From: Chersky-840 sp035532735
GTDB lineage: Bacteria > Actinomycetota > Acidimicrobiia > Acidimicrobiales > UBA8190
Direction of reading: 5' to 3'
Assembly: GCA_035532735.1 (NCBI GenBank)
Contig: DATKQM010000014.1
Coordinates: forward strand, 1 to 64,000
DNA: 64,000 nt
Position numbers and translations under genes: made by a program. Below the pieces are notes generated by a model. It worked only from the letters and a program-made list of their open reading frames with translations, did no database searches and was not told the origin of the DNA. Of this stretch, positions 1-8,741 are shown in pieces. Each line of letters starts with the position of its first letter. Within the stretch, counting starts at the first letter, position 1.

Positions 1-1190
1 GTTCGGAAATTTTTCTCTTTCAGCGCGGCAGGGTGATTGTCTGGTGCATGCCCGTCGTGCCTCGAGCCGGGATCGGCTTCGGGCTATGGCGCGGCCCGAA
101 GCTGATCGCCGGCTCCGGCGCCCTGTGCTGGTCCATTGTGACCGGGCTCACGCCAGCGTCCGAACGATTACAGCGCCCGGGCGGGCATCGAGCCCGCACC
201 GGCCGCGTCAACACCACCCCGGATCTCCTCCGCCAGACCTGGTCATCGAGTCCACACAGTTGCATCATCGATGCTCTTTGCCGTTCGGGGGAGACCTGAC
301 CACTCCGGCAGACCGTGTCTTGGAGATGGCCAGGGTGACGTTCGCACGGGGAGTGCACGTGTGTGGAGTACCTGTACAGGGCTGGCGAAGCCGACGGGTG
401 CATTCGAATCGCTGGCCGAGCCGGACTCGATGTCCGGCCGGTCAGCGTGTGCCGAGCGCGACGGGACGCCTGCGCTGTGGGTCGCGTACCGGTTCAGCGG
501 ATCATGGAAACGACAAGATGCTTGCCATGGGGCGACAGAACGGCACCCAAGCCGGGGATCCCCACAGCGCTTCTGCGCCGGCAAGGAGCGCCCTTGCAAT
601 CGTGTTCAGCGTGGTGGATAGGTGTGACACAGTCAGCGGGAGCGCTCGAAGGGGTGAGCGACTGGGAGACAGGCTGCGGGGGCGCAGCGGAAGGCCAGAG
701 ACGGCCTGCGGTAGATCAGGAGCGAAGGAGAGCTGAGATGGGTGAGGGTCCTCGCATGCCGGGCCGGACTCGAAGCGAACAGGCTGCACGCCGATGCCAA
801 TTCTCCGCCGATGCGCAGTGCCACGACCAGGGAGGGTGACGTTGCAGGGTGACGTTGTACGGTCACGTTCGCCAGTGCCCGGAGGCCATGCCCGAGATCA
901 ATCTGACAAAGCGCTACCGCCCATCGTGTTTTGACGACCGGTGCTCGAATCCTCCGCTCCTTTAGTTTAGTTCTAGCCGGCTACCGAGGAGGAACCTTCT
1001 TTCGGCCCTACGGGCCACGGATTCGATCCCGGGAAGCCTCCGAAAGGCCACCGGCCCCAAGACAGCGACGGGAGGGCCCGTCAATGGCCGGCCGACAGGC
1101 CGCCCGGAGGGTCGCCTTGACGGGTCCGGTCACGGTCACCGGGACACTGGGCGTCGGAGCCTGCGGCTCCTGGTTGCCACTCCCTGTTGG
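1..1190. other. gene-poor stretch without a supported gene
   Basis: Open frames exist on both strands, but none shows a recognisable family motif, a convincing ribosome binding site or consistent codon use. They overlap each other and look like chance frames of GC-rich DNA. I see no tRNA, tmRNA, RNase P or SRP RNA signature. The stretch is probably decayed sequence at the edge of the eroded left part of the window. Only its right border, described separately, carries a recognisable dispersed repeat. Confidence 0.5.
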
Positions 1191-1302
1191 CGCGATATCG
1201 GATACCTCGCACATCGGCGCGAGCTGACGATCCCAACCCAGGATCGGCACGACCACCCGATCCGAAATCGTCGTCACGCGCCCCGGTAACGAATCAGGGT
1301 GT
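1191..1302 (-). repeat. inverted, shortened copy of the dispersed repeat
   Basis: Read on the minus strand, this matches the first 100 or so bases of two longer direct copies at 8127-8490 and 12813-13178, with only a few differences. It shares the 12 bases before the core (CACCCTGATTCG) with the copy at 12813. The match stops after the GATATCGCG segment, so the acyl-CoA dehydrogenase tail carried by the two longer copies is missing here. No transposase or terminal inverted repeat is visible, and the nature of the element is unknown. Confidence 0.75.
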
Positions 1303-1350
1303 TACCGCCTGGGGAGGCAGATCAACGGACCTCGGCGGCGGCTGGGAAGT

Positions 1351-2103
1351 TCACGGGCACCCGGCCACGGCTGCGAATAGCGTGACGACGTCGGCGGGGC
1401 CACTGACAAGCTCTCGCACTTCGTCGCTGGTGTGCGCTCGGGTGAGGATGTCGGCGGCCTGTTGCGCTACTCCGAGCACTACCGGCCCGAGAGTCCAGTC
1501 TTCGCCCGGGATGGTCGGGATGACCGGTTCCATCCGGGCGATAGCCGCGGCAACCTCGATCCCGGGCACCAAGAACTGCTGTTCTGCAAGCGACGAGACG
1601 CCAAGTGCGCGCCGGATCTGCGAATGATGTATCCACCGCTCCAAGTACTCCCGAGCAATGGCCTGCCAGAACGGGGAGGCGGCCTCTTGTTGAGCCCCGA
1701 ATAAGCCCACCGACTCACCGGGTGTTTTGGGATCGACGGCTTCGTAGTATGCGGCTGTCCATTCACCAGTGCTGCGGAGAAGTTCCATCAGCAGTTCCGC
1801 GCTGAAGAACTGCGCCGTGGCCACCCATCGGTCATTGAAGGTGTCGAGCAGGGTACGGAAGTCCGCTCCAGACATCTCGGCGGCTAGAAGCGAGACTCCG
1901 TCCTCGGCGCCGTCACGCTGTCGGCTCAATAGCGACAAGTCATCGCCCAGCACATGGGTCGCCACTCCCTTGACAGTGTACGCGGGACACTCGGTTGGGC
2001 GTTGCCAGTCCTCTTTGCTCAGCCCACGGAGTAGATCCAGCAGACTGGCCCGTTCGGGTCGATAGACATCGAGCACCAATGAGATCGACGACGCGTCCAA
2101 CAT
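1351..2103 (-). CDS. DinB-like / maleylpyruvate isomerase-family protein
   Basis: A 250-residue soluble protein resembling the actinobacterial DinB-fold family related to mycothiol-dependent maleylpyruvate isomerase. The N-terminal part has the family pattern of a tryptophan and a PTxCPxYTVKxVATHxLGDD segment at about residues 34-61. A second metal-ligand-like patch, ERWIHHSQIR, lies near residue 165. Members bind a divalent metal and often use mycothiol as thiol cofactor; the actual substrate cannot be told from sequence. The start at 2103 is preferred over an upstream in-frame codon because GAGGAAGAAGGA lies just before it. The gene stands alone, with an isochorismatase-like gene about 300 bp upstream on the same strand. 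Confidence 0.75.
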   Translation of the reverse strand: MLDASSISLVLDVYRPERASLLDLLRGLSKEDWQRPTECPAYTVKGVATHVLGDDLSLLSRQRDGAEDGVSLLAAEMSGADFRTLLDTFNDRWVATAQFFSAELLMELLRSTGEWTAAYYEAVDPKTPGESVGLFGAQQEAASPFWQAIAREYLERWIHHSQIRRALGVSSLAEQQFLVPGIEVAAAIARMEPVIPTIPGEDWTLGPVVLGVAQQAADILTRAHTSDEVRELVSGPADVVTLFAAVAGCP

Positions 2104-2401
2104 GATTCCTTCTTCCTCGCATCCGCACCGGGGTTCGGGACCACGCTCGACCCCCCTGCTCCAGTTGACCGTGTCCACGGTACGACAGTCAGCGCCAAAT
2201 TCCAGATCCGTGGTGGTCTCGGCGAAGTGACGGATGTGCCTTCCGGCCCAAAGCCGACTGTGGCGTAGGACACCCGGTACTCGGGGATCCCGTGCGCTTC
2301 ATGAATCGATCTGGCCCGAGCGGGAGCCTTCGCCATGTGGGGCCTGGAGCTGTGGCCGACCCGCTCGGTATCGCCTGGCGAGGTGGACCGGCGAAATTCG
2401 G

Positions 2402-2962
2402 TTAGGACGTGCGGCTGAACTCGACATCCTTGGTCTCGATCGTCCCGGCCGTCCTTCCCGGAGCCGTCTGGTAGGTCCAGTACAGGTTCGTGTGCGCGAT
2501 GACCTGATCCGGCGAGGGCGCCCCCCATTCCGTTTGGTCCTCCGTAGTGTGCGCGTCGCTGACAAGAATCGCGTCGTACCCTCTAGCGAGCGCGCCGTGG
2601 AGCGTCGAGCGGATGCACGCATCTGTCTGGGCGCCAACTACCACGAGTCGCCCGACACCGAGCCCCGACAGAACAGCTTCCAGATTGGTGTCCTCGAAGG
2701 AGTCGCCGTAGTTCTTCTCAACCAGTGCCTCGTCGTCGCCCGGAGTCAGCTCGGGGACGATCCGCCAGGCGTCGCTCCCTCTCGCAAGCTGCTCATCGGA
2801 ATGCTGGACCCAGACGATGCTGACCCGCTGCCGCCGAGCCTTCTCGACGAGGTTGCCAACATTAGCGACGACTGCGTCGCGTTCGTAAGCCCCCTCGACC
2901 ACGCCGTTCTGCACGTCGATGACAAGAAGCGCGGTGTTCGGCCGGTTCTCAAGAGTGGTCAT
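2402..2962 (-). CDS. isochorismatase-family cysteine hydrolase
   Basis: A 186-residue alpha/beta hydrolase of the isochorismatase/nicotinamidase superfamily. The catalytic Asp is in LLVIDVQNG near residue 16, the Lys in VEKNYGDSF near residue 81, and the nucleophile Cys in GAQTDACIRST near residue 113. All three triad positions are therefore present. Family members hydrolyse amides, ureido acids or isochorismate, and the substrate here is not predictable. The start at 2962 is chosen because GAGGGG lies six bases upstream; an upstream in-frame start would add about 13 low-complexity residues. It may be co-transcribed with the DinB-like gene downstream, although the gap of about 300 bases argues for independent expression. 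Confidence 0.85.
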   Translation of the reverse strand: MTTLENRPNTALLVIDVQNGVVEGAYERDAVVANVGNLVEKARRQRVSIVWVQHSDEQLARGSDAWRIVPELTPGDDEALVEKNYGDSFEDTNLEAVLSGLGVGRLVVVGAQTDACIRSTLHGALARGYDAILVSDAHTTEDQTEWGAPSPDQVIAHTNLYWTYQTAPGRTAGTIETKDVEFSRTS

Positions 2963-3439
2963 GCTTTGCCCCTCACCCTCGCTGGACTTCGTGCCCGTCA
3001 ACGGTAGACCTGCCCAACACTGGGTCGTTACACGTCCAACGTTGGCAGCGCATAAGTGCCGTTCCGTTCCCGGTCGAGATCAGGCCCATCTCGACGAGGG
3101 CTCAAGTGGGCGCATATTCGAGGCTACCGGTGACCTTGATCCCGGTCAGGCCGCGGCGAACGTGGTTCCACGTAGCTTGTCCGGAGCGACGGCATGACAT
3201 CCCATATTCGCGACCCAGCGTAATCCCGGGCGGTCGGCAATCTCGTGACCGTCGGTGGCATGGCCCCGACGGCAACCCCTGGAACACCATCCCAACGTGG
3301 GTGATCCCGACCGGTCTGACCTTGGTTGGGGTGGCCCCGTCGGGCGACGTGAAGCCGCGACAATACCGGGCGGTCGCTGCCATCGCCCTACAGCGTTTCC
3401 CGCTGGAACTATCGAGATGCCAGAATCGTCTAACAATCC
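2963..3439. other. intergenic region without recognisable content
   Basis: No open frame here has a family motif or a supported start. I see no repeat or RNA structure that stands out. It separates the minus-strand hydrolase from a plus-strand putative lipoprotein, so promoters for both should lie here, but no convincing -10/-35 pair could be picked. Confidence 0.4.
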
Positions 3440-3823
3440 ATGAGACTATTGTTGCTAGCAGCTTTGATTCTGACCTCGGTGGGCTCCACCTCGTGTGGTG
3501 TCACGGCGACCGTCAAGTCGAACCCGATCCCGGCGGCGCAATCCCTTTGTCGGCGAGCATTCGGCGCACGAGCACTCAACTCGGCGACAAGCAGCGTGGG
3601 CGACGTAAGAAAGCTCATCGTTGGTGGAGCAACTCCATCTCTGGATTTTGCAGACGCATTCCCGGAGTCAAGAGCAACCGAGAAGGCTGGTTGGTGCTGG
3701 ACGGGTAAACCGGGTGATTACATTCTCTATGCCGTTGTCGCGAAGAAATCACCCTTACGCATCGAGGGCCTCGGAGGTCAGACGACCGGGACACCCCGCC
3801 CAGGCCCAGCCCCAATCCCTTGA
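3440..3823 (+). CDS. small putative lipoprotein, unknown function
   Basis: A 127-residue protein starting with a hydrophobic segment (MRLLLLAALILTSVGSTSCG) that looks like a lipoprotein signal with Cys at residue 19, although the residues before the Cys are only a fair lipobox. The mature part has three more cysteines and a Gly/Pro-rich end. I do not recognise a domain. There is no strong ribosome binding site before the ATG, which lowers certainty that this is a real gene. It is unlike its neighbours in being less GC-rich. Confidence 0.45.
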   Translation: MRLLLLAALILTSVGSTSCGVTATVKSNPIPAAQSLCRRAFGARALNSATSSVGDVRKLIVGGATPSLDFADAFPESRATEKAGWCWTGKPGDYILYAVVAKKSPLRIEGLGGQTTGTPRPGPAPIP

Positions 3824-4128
3824 TCGACGTCTTGGGTCGCCCAATCATCCCTGGACGCTGTCACCCGCTCAGAAAAGTGCGCTACCGACCGACATCCGGC
3901 CTGGACGGCGACGGCGGCAGTGGGTTCGGTAATCCGATTATCGGTCGCCGTACCACCCTCACCGATGCGTCTCAGACCTCGGTCGGGACCGGCGCGTTGC
4001 GCGCACCCTCGTTCACGGACATCGGCTCAGGGATACGGGATCGCGCTTGCGGTCGCGAGCGTCCCCGACCTGCACCATGGGGATAGCCCTCTGCGGTGGG
4101 TCCGAACGCGCAGCATTACCATCACCGG
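3824..4128. other. intergenic region, nothing recognised
   Basis: The stretch lies between the ends of a plus-strand and a minus-strand gene. No gene, repeat or clear rho-independent terminator is visible. Confidence 0.4.
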
Positions 4129-4668
4129 TCACCGCGCGTACCCACGATCACCGGGCATGGGTTGCACTTTGACTCCGGCGGCAGTGAGGAACTGGCGGAT
4201 CTGGGAGGCGTGTTCAAGGACGTGCAGAGGCATGCGGCCGACAATCACTCCGTACAGCATGCCGTGGTATCGATGGGCGGGAGGGAGTGGCCGAGCCGCC
4301 ACGTCCTCGGTAAGCGCGTCAAGCGTTGCTCGCGCCCTCCTGCGGCAGTAGTCGATGTAACCGAGCAGTTCGGCCTTGGTGAACATACGGTCAGGAAAGG
4401 CGTAGGTGTTCTCGTCAAAGGGTCGTGGCGGTTCCCACGGCTCGAACTCGGCGCTGAGGTCGTAGTCGAGGGTCAATAGCGCGTGGTAAGTCAGGAACCA
4501 GGGGGCTGAGCCGTGTAATCCTCCGTGCGGCGTCGGACCCGTGGGCGCCTCGTCCGGCCACAAGTCCCTCTCCCACAGATCGTCGGGACAATCCGTAAGC
4601 GCCGCCTCCATCATGCGCAGCGCTTCCACGAAGTTGCTGGCCATGCTCTGCACAAACGGGTTCGCCAC
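4129..4668 (-). CDS. DinB-family protein
   Basis: A 179-residue four-helix-bundle-type protein of the DinB superfamily. A His in WFLTYHALLTLDY near residue 62 and two in MPLHVLEHASQIRQFL near residues 154-158 fit the three-His metal site of the family, whose members are metal-dependent and often thiol-linked enzymes of unknown substrate. Translation probably begins at the GTG at 4668 with AAGG just upstream. It is a different DinB branch from the protein at 1351-2103, being shorter and closer to the DinB_2 type. It stands alone, with a duplicated 190-bp sequence on its upstream side. Confidence 0.7.
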   Translation of the reverse strand: MANPFVQSMASNFVEALRMMEAALTDCPDDLWERDLWPDEAPTGPTPHGGLHGSAPWFLTYHALLTLDYDLSAEFEPWEPPRPFDENTYAFPDRMFTKAELLGYIDYCRRRARATLDALTEDVAARPLPPAHRYHGMLYGVIVGRMPLHVLEHASQIRQFLTAAGVKVQPMPGDRGYAR

Positions 4669-4758
4669 ACCTTACGTAATAGCGCATATCGACGGATCTG
4701 GGGAGCGGCAGACTGTGCCATAACGCGGGCAACGGACCGATCGAGATCACCCCCGGAC

Positions 4759-4950
4759 CCGGATGGGCGACGCTCCTCTGCCAGAGCCGAGTCAGTCCGA
4801 CGGTGACGGACTCGCCTCCGACCTGACCGATCTGCTATCGCTCAGCGACGCGAATGCTGAGCGTGTCGCCAATCGGCCCAGTTACCCAAATCCGGTGCAA
4901 CCCGTCGGACGCAAGTGAAGACACCGGCAGCGCATAGCCCCGAGTATGTG
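4759..4950 (+). repeat. direct repeat, copy A of a 190-bp duplication
   Basis: This is similar over its whole length to 6289-6481 downstream, in the same orientation. The two copies flank the genes at 4977-6249. In both, one reading frame is conserved and ends in the peptide YPNPVQPVGR. Copy A then reaches a stop almost at once, and copy B continues for about 13 residues. Differences fall largely at third positions, which suggests the sequence was once coding: probably the C-terminus of a duplicated gene of which little else survives. Confidence 0.65.
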
Positions 4951-4976
4951 CGCCCTGGACGCTGCCGGGGTCTCGC

Positions 4977-5285
4977 CTACGGCTCACCGTTCCTTCGGGC
5001 ATTCCGGCTTTGAATTTGACGGATGAAACCGATGCCCAAGAAGACAAAACCAGCGACGTACAAGAACGGATTGGGGTTCCCCTTTGTGGCCGTCATCACG
5101 ACGATCGCGGCGACCATGATGATTCCTCCGACACTGCCCCAGATGGCTGCGAGGATGATGTAGCCGCCCGCAACGAGCTTCCTGGAATCGCCTTGGACCT
5201 TTCGGACTCGGTACGTGCCCCACATGGCGATGCGCCGCTCCCCTGGGAGCATCCAACGGAACGGCTCTGGCTCGACCAACGTCAT
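4977..5285 (-). CDS. small two-helix membrane protein, unknown function
   Basis: A 102-residue protein with a charged N-terminal stretch of about 35 residues followed by two hydrophobic segments (about residues 38-67 and 73-88) and a short basic tail. The arrangement suggests an inner-membrane hairpin with both ends in the cytoplasm. No family could be recognised. It lies inside the stretch bracketed by the 190-bp direct duplication and is divergent from the lipoprotein gene at 5512. Confidence 0.6.
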   Translation of the reverse strand: MTLVEPEPFRWMLPGERRIAMWGTYRVRKVQGDSRKLVAGGYIILAAIWGSVGGIIMVAAIVVMTATKGNPNPFLYVAGFVFLGIGFIRQIQSRNARRNGEP

Positions 5286-5511
5286 GACCGCCAGTCTGCA
5301 CGCTGTTTTCTAACCGATCGAGAAATCTCTGGTTACGGGCGCCTCAACGAACCAACACGCTCGGGGCACGGGGCCGCATAGCACCCGTTCTCGGACCGGA
5401 CCCGGGCATCCGGGATCCGAATATCGGGTAGCAGGTGTCGCTCGGCTCGTGGCCCGACCGGGTCCGTCAAGTACCGGTGCACGCCTCCGCATTTGGCGCG
5501 AAGATGTCTTT

Positions 5512-6249
5512 GTGAGGCGGACGCCTGCACTACTTGTTGTGGCTGCACTGCTAGCTCTCTCTGCGTGCACCGCCCAAATAGGCGCTGCAAAACGTGACGT
5601 TCCCGTAAGCCTGCGGAGCACCACAACAACGGCCACGACGACTTTGCCAGCGGTCACCTCATCGACCCTGCAACAGATGGCGGCAATCGCTGAAAGTGCA
5701 GCCGTCAGCTGGTCCGAACCTCACCCCTGGGACATTCGTGCAGTGTTGGCTACTCAGAGCGGAGCAGAGACCATCGGTTTGCCCTTCGCATACGGTGAGA
5801 GTTCTCCTCAGTTTGTGATCGCCCTAGACGGCAGATTTGCATGTAAACCACTCGCTTGCGCAACGTCGGGAGGTGGCGGTCCCAACCCCGAAAGCACCAC
5901 CACGACCGCAACAACACAGGCACCGATCATGACCATGTTGTTGACCGTCGATCCTTCGACGTTGAAGCGAAACCCATCGATCGCTGTTGAATATCACGAC
6001 GTCGATATGAACACGCTCGGCAAGGTCTACGCGTTGGACGCCTCTGTTACGACCACGGTTCCACACTCACAGAAGGCGCTGTCGGGTTCCTCCTACTGCA
6101 CGGGGTCGGCAAGCGGTGATGCCCACGCACAGCTGTGGACCCGGTCTATGAATACCGTCTACGCCACGTGTGGCGATCGCACCGGCAATACATACTTCAT
6201 CATCGAAGGCAAGTGGTACTACACGGTCGGCGCTGTCCCTGCAGGTTGA
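5512..6249 (+). CDS. secreted lipoprotein, unknown function
   Basis: A 245-residue protein with a clear lipoprotein signal: basic start, hydrophobic core, and the lipobox LSAC with the modified Cys at about residue 19. Thr-rich linkers (STTTTATTT and STTTTATTQ) separate two compact parts, and four cysteines in the mature region could form disulfides. It should be anchored to the outside of the cell membrane. The domain is not recognised. The GTG at 5512 is preferred over an upstream ATG because it begins directly at the signal peptide. The flanking 190-bp duplication suggests this gene and the small membrane protein gene moved or were duplicated as a unit. Confidence 0.7.
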   Translation: MRRTPALLVVAALLALSACTAQIGAAKRDVPVSLRSTTTTATTTLPAVTSSTLQQMAAIAESAAVSWSEPHPWDIRAVLATQSGAETIGLPFAYGESSPQFVIALDGRFACKPLACATSGGGGPNPESTTTTATTQAPIMTMLLTVDPSTLKRNPSIAVEYHDVDMNTLGKVYALDASVTTTVPHSQKALSGSSYCTGSASGDAHAQLWTRSMNTVYATCGDRTGNTYFIIEGKWYYTVGAVPAG

Positions 6250-6288
6250 TGCAACTGCTCCGACCCGGACGGCGCATAACACCCGGTT

Positions 6289-6481
6289 CAGGGTGGGCGA
6301 CGCTTCGTCTGCCGGAGCCGAATCAGTCCGAAGATGACGGACTCGGCTTCGACCTGACCGATCCGCTATCACTCAGCGACGCGAATACTGCGCGGGTCGC
6401 CGTGCGGCCCGGTTACCCGAATCCGGTGCAACCCGTAGGACGCAGAGGAAGACATCGGGAGCGCACAGCCCCGATTATGGG
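6289..6481 (+). repeat. direct repeat, copy B of a 190-bp duplication
   Basis: This is the partner of 4759-4950. The shared reading frame runs from about 6328 to the stop near 6483 and keeps the same acidic-then-proline-rich pattern (DLTDxLSLSDAN, then YPNPVQPVGR). No start codon or complete gene accompanies it, so I treat it as a coding remnant rather than a gene. Confidence 0.6.
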
Positions 6482-6539
6482 CTAGTCCTAGTCTGATCCC
6501 GACGGCGCGGTCCACAGCCAAGGCGCGGTCGTTAGTCGT

Positions 6540-7823
6540 CTACAGGCGAGCGAACGAGGCCGCCTCGACCTCGAAGGTGGCCGTGGCCTCTCTGTTGACC
6601 GAGGGCTTGGTGACGGTCACGGCGTTGAGGGAGTCCGACGCAGTCACCACGGGATCGCCGCCGGCCAACGCCCGCTCGAAGGCCAGCTGGGCGGCGCGTT
6701 GCGCAGCAAGGGCGAAGTCTGCAGGCGTGAACCCCTCGGTGCGCGCGGCGACGTCTCCAGCGTCGCAGGCCGGCAGGAATTCTGCGGTGAGCTCGGTACG
6801 CCCGCCCGTGTCGGGCGCACCGACGGGAATGATGAGGTCGAACCGACCCGGACGAAGCATGGCCGGGTCGATGGCAGCAATCGAGTTCGTGGCCATGACC
6901 ATGAGACGCCCGGGTCGGGCCTTGAACACCGGGATGGCCTTCAACAGCTCGTTCACGATCGGCTGGCTTTCGGGCCGGGTCGTGCGCGCCGAGGCGATCT
7001 CGTCTGCTTCGTCGATGAAGCACACCAGGTGATCCACGTGGCCCAGGTCGGTAAGTGCATCGCGCAACATGGCTGCGGCATGTGTTCCTTGGCCGAGAAG
7101 CGACGGGTGCAGCTCGACGAAGGCCCATGAAAGTCGCGACGCGATGGCCCGTGCGAACGAGGTCTTGCCCGTGCCGGGCGGCCCGAACAGCATCACCGCC
7201 GCGGGAGGGTGCAGCCCAATGCGATCAGCCAGCTCGACATGCGACAAGGGCGCAACGATGCGCCGCTCGAGGAGTTCCTTCGTCGACGAGAAGCCCTTCA
7301 TCGCCTCCCAAAGGCCGGAAGCCGGGAAATGTCCGCCGTAGCGCTCGACAACGGCGAGCTCCTCGGGGACCATCGACGCGGTGCGGACATAGAGGTGCAG
7401 GCCATCGAGCCTCGTGAAGCCCTGGTGCGAAAAGGCCACTTCCCCGACCTGGCCGGGCTCCACCAGCGCCAGGAGACGGTGCGCTCCGTGGTGGATGACC
7501 TCCTGGTCGAGCTCGCGCAGCAGTGCCGAGCCGATGCCCCTGTTGCGCCACTGCGGGTGTAGAGCGAGTGCCAGAAGATGGGCGTCGCGGCCTGCCACTC
7601 GGGCCACCGCCGCGCCGACCAGCTGGCCCGACGCCACCGCCACCGCGGCCGGTTGATGCTCGTGGAGCGCCTCGACCACGTCGCTGCGGCTATAGGCAGC
7701 GGCAGTGGCCGTGCCTGCCGCGTCTATGAGGCGGACGATGTCCTCGAACGGGGCGACGGGGTCCCGATGGTCGATTGAAAGGACACGCCACCCGGTAGTC
7801 ACAGACCCATCTTCTCGCGTCAT
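6540..7823 (-). CDS. GNAT acetyltransferase fused to AAA+ ATPase
   Basis: A protein of about 427 residues with two domains. The N-terminal part (about 10-150) is a GNAT-type fold with the acetyl-CoA loop QWRNRGIGSALLREL preceded by the strand LLALALHP. The C-terminal part (about 170-400) is an AAA+ module with Walker A GPPGTGKTS near residue 213, Walker B LVCFIDEADE near 262, a sensor ATNS and the arginine-finger-type LRPGRFD. The AAA+ module resembles the single-ring cytosolic type that remodels protein complexes. Fusion to a GNAT domain suggests acetylation coupled to ATP-driven remodelling, but the target is unknown. The start is uncertain: ATG at 7823, a TTG at 7910, or a GTG about 20 bases after 7823 are all possible, and none has a strong ribosome binding site. 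Confidence 0.8.
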   Translation of the reverse strand: MTREDGSVTTGWRVLSIDHRDPVAPFEDIVRLIDAAGTATAAAYSRSDVVEALHEHQPAAVAVASGQLVGAAVARVAGRDAHLLALALHPQWRNRGIGSALLRELDQEVIHHGAHRLLALVEPGQVGEVAFSHQGFTRLDGLHLYVRTASMVPEELAVVERYGGHFPASGLWEAMKGFSSTKELLERRIVAPLSHVELADRIGLHPPAAVMLFGPPGTGKTSFARAIASRLSWAFVELHPSLLGQGTHAAAMLRDALTDLGHVDHLVCFIDEADEIASARTTRPESQPIVNELLKAIPVFKARPGRLMVMATNSIAAIDPAMLRPGRFDLIIPVGAPDTGGRTELTAEFLPACDAGDVAARTEGFTPADFALAAQRAAQLAFERALAGGDPVVTASDSLNAVTVTKPSVNREATATFEVEAASFARL

Positions 7824-8126
7824 CGGGTGGAGTGGCCGACCATGACGTTGGCGCAGCGCGCTCATGCCCTCAGGGACCTGGCGTGAGACACCACTCCTGA
7901 TCGAAGCCAACCCGGGGAATGGGTCGTGACCTGGACTTTCTCTTCGATCTCCGCTTCGTCACCGAGGTAAGATGGGCGCTCCCCCTCGTGTCACGTTGCT
8001 GATCAAGCATCTCTGAGCACGTGTCACTGCACGAGAGGTCGGGCCATGCCGTTCAGCTCCCGACCGGCCTGCGGGGGCCACATAAGCGACTAGCAAGGGA
8101 CGTGGCCGCGGCGATCGATAACACCT

Positions 8127-8490
8127 GCTATCGGGGCGCGTGACGACGATTTCGGACCGGGTGGTCGTGCCGATCCTGGGTTGGGATCGTCAGCTCGCGC
8201 CGATGTGCGAGGCATCCGATATCGAGCGCCGCCTGTATGGCGGGAGCCGTTCAGTCGGATCGAACGTCGATGTTGCTATTCGTTACCGTTCGAGTGAATC
8301 ACGAGGTATTCATCCCTACTCCATCCCTACTACTCAACGAAACGGGCGGACTGGCTGTCATGGCAATCCGAACATGACCTGCTCAGAGGACAGGAGCGGA
8401 TTCCCTGGACCCGTTGAGGTGACCACCCAGATCTACGAGGGCACCAACCAGATCCAGCGGGTCGTGATCGCAAAGAGGCTGCTCGGGTAG
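8127..8490 (+). repeat. dispersed repeat, long copy 1
   Basis: About 364 bp, closely similar in the same orientation to 12813-13178. The first 100 bases also occur inverted at 1191-1302. The copy begins GCTATCGGGGCGCGTGA and ends exactly at the stop codon after an acyl-CoA dehydrogenase C-terminal peptide. The open frame across copy 1 is uninterrupted for 116 codons, but its middle part does not resemble an acyl-CoA dehydrogenase. The end of the copy abuts an integrase N-terminal fragment. Confidence 0.8.
8416..8490 (+). pseudogene. acyl-CoA dehydrogenase C-terminal remnant
   Basis: The frame encodes the highly conserved C-terminal signature of acyl-CoA dehydrogenases, TQIYEGTNQIQRVVIAKRLL, followed by Gly and a stop. 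In the family this segment follows the FAD-binding and catalytic parts, all of which are missing upstream. It is therefore a tail fragment carried inside the dispersed repeat and not a functional enzyme. This copy keeps the TQ before IYEGTN that is usual in the family, whereas the copy at 13104 has TP. Confidence 0.75.
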
Positions 8491-8507
8491 GGGAGCGCTC
8501 TCCGGGG

Positions 8508-8648
8508 GTGTGGGAGGTCCGGGCCTTCACGGGCCGAGACGCCCAGGGCCGTCCCACCCAGGTGAGCCGGACCGTCCGGGGAGCCAAACGCGACGCCAAC
8601 CGGGTGGCGGCCGAGCTCACCGTGCGCCGCAGCTCCGGTGCCGCCAAG
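8508..8648 (+). pseudogene. tyrosine recombinase (integrase) N-terminal fragment
   Basis: The frame starting at the GTG at 8508 reads WEVRAFTGRDAQGRPTQVSR, followed by a TVRGAKRDANRVAAEL segment. This is the typical start of actinobacterial phage-type integrases: the small DNA-binding domain before the core-binding domain. Similarity ends at about 8648, where the sequence meets the end of a truncated PIN toxin on the other strand. The catalytic R-H-R-Y domain is absent, so this is a dead fragment and marks an old integration event. Confidence 0.65.
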
Positions 8649-8741
8649 GTCGCGCTTGAACACGGCGATCATCGCCGCCGCGTCCTGGTTCTGGCGCGAA
8701 AGTCGGGTGACTCCTCCCGAGTCGAGGACGAGGGTGCTCAA
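8645..8741 (-). pseudogene. PIN-domain toxin, truncated (VapC-like)
   Basis: The frame begins with an ATG that overlaps the stop of the antitoxin-like gene (ATGA). It reads STLVLDSGGVTRLSRQN, then DAAAMIAVFKRD, which is the first strand and helix of a PIN nuclease with the first catalytic Asp in LVLDSG. After about 32 residues the similarity stops where an integrase fragment begins on the other strand. The remaining acidic residues of the PIN active site are lost, so the toxin should be inactive. Confidence 0.65.

Noticed and set aside
165..215. tRNA-like T-arm on the minus strand (GCGGGCTCGATGCCCGC)
   Set aside because: The loop does not fit TTCRANY at its first position, and no matching acceptor, D-arm or anticodon arm could be drawn.
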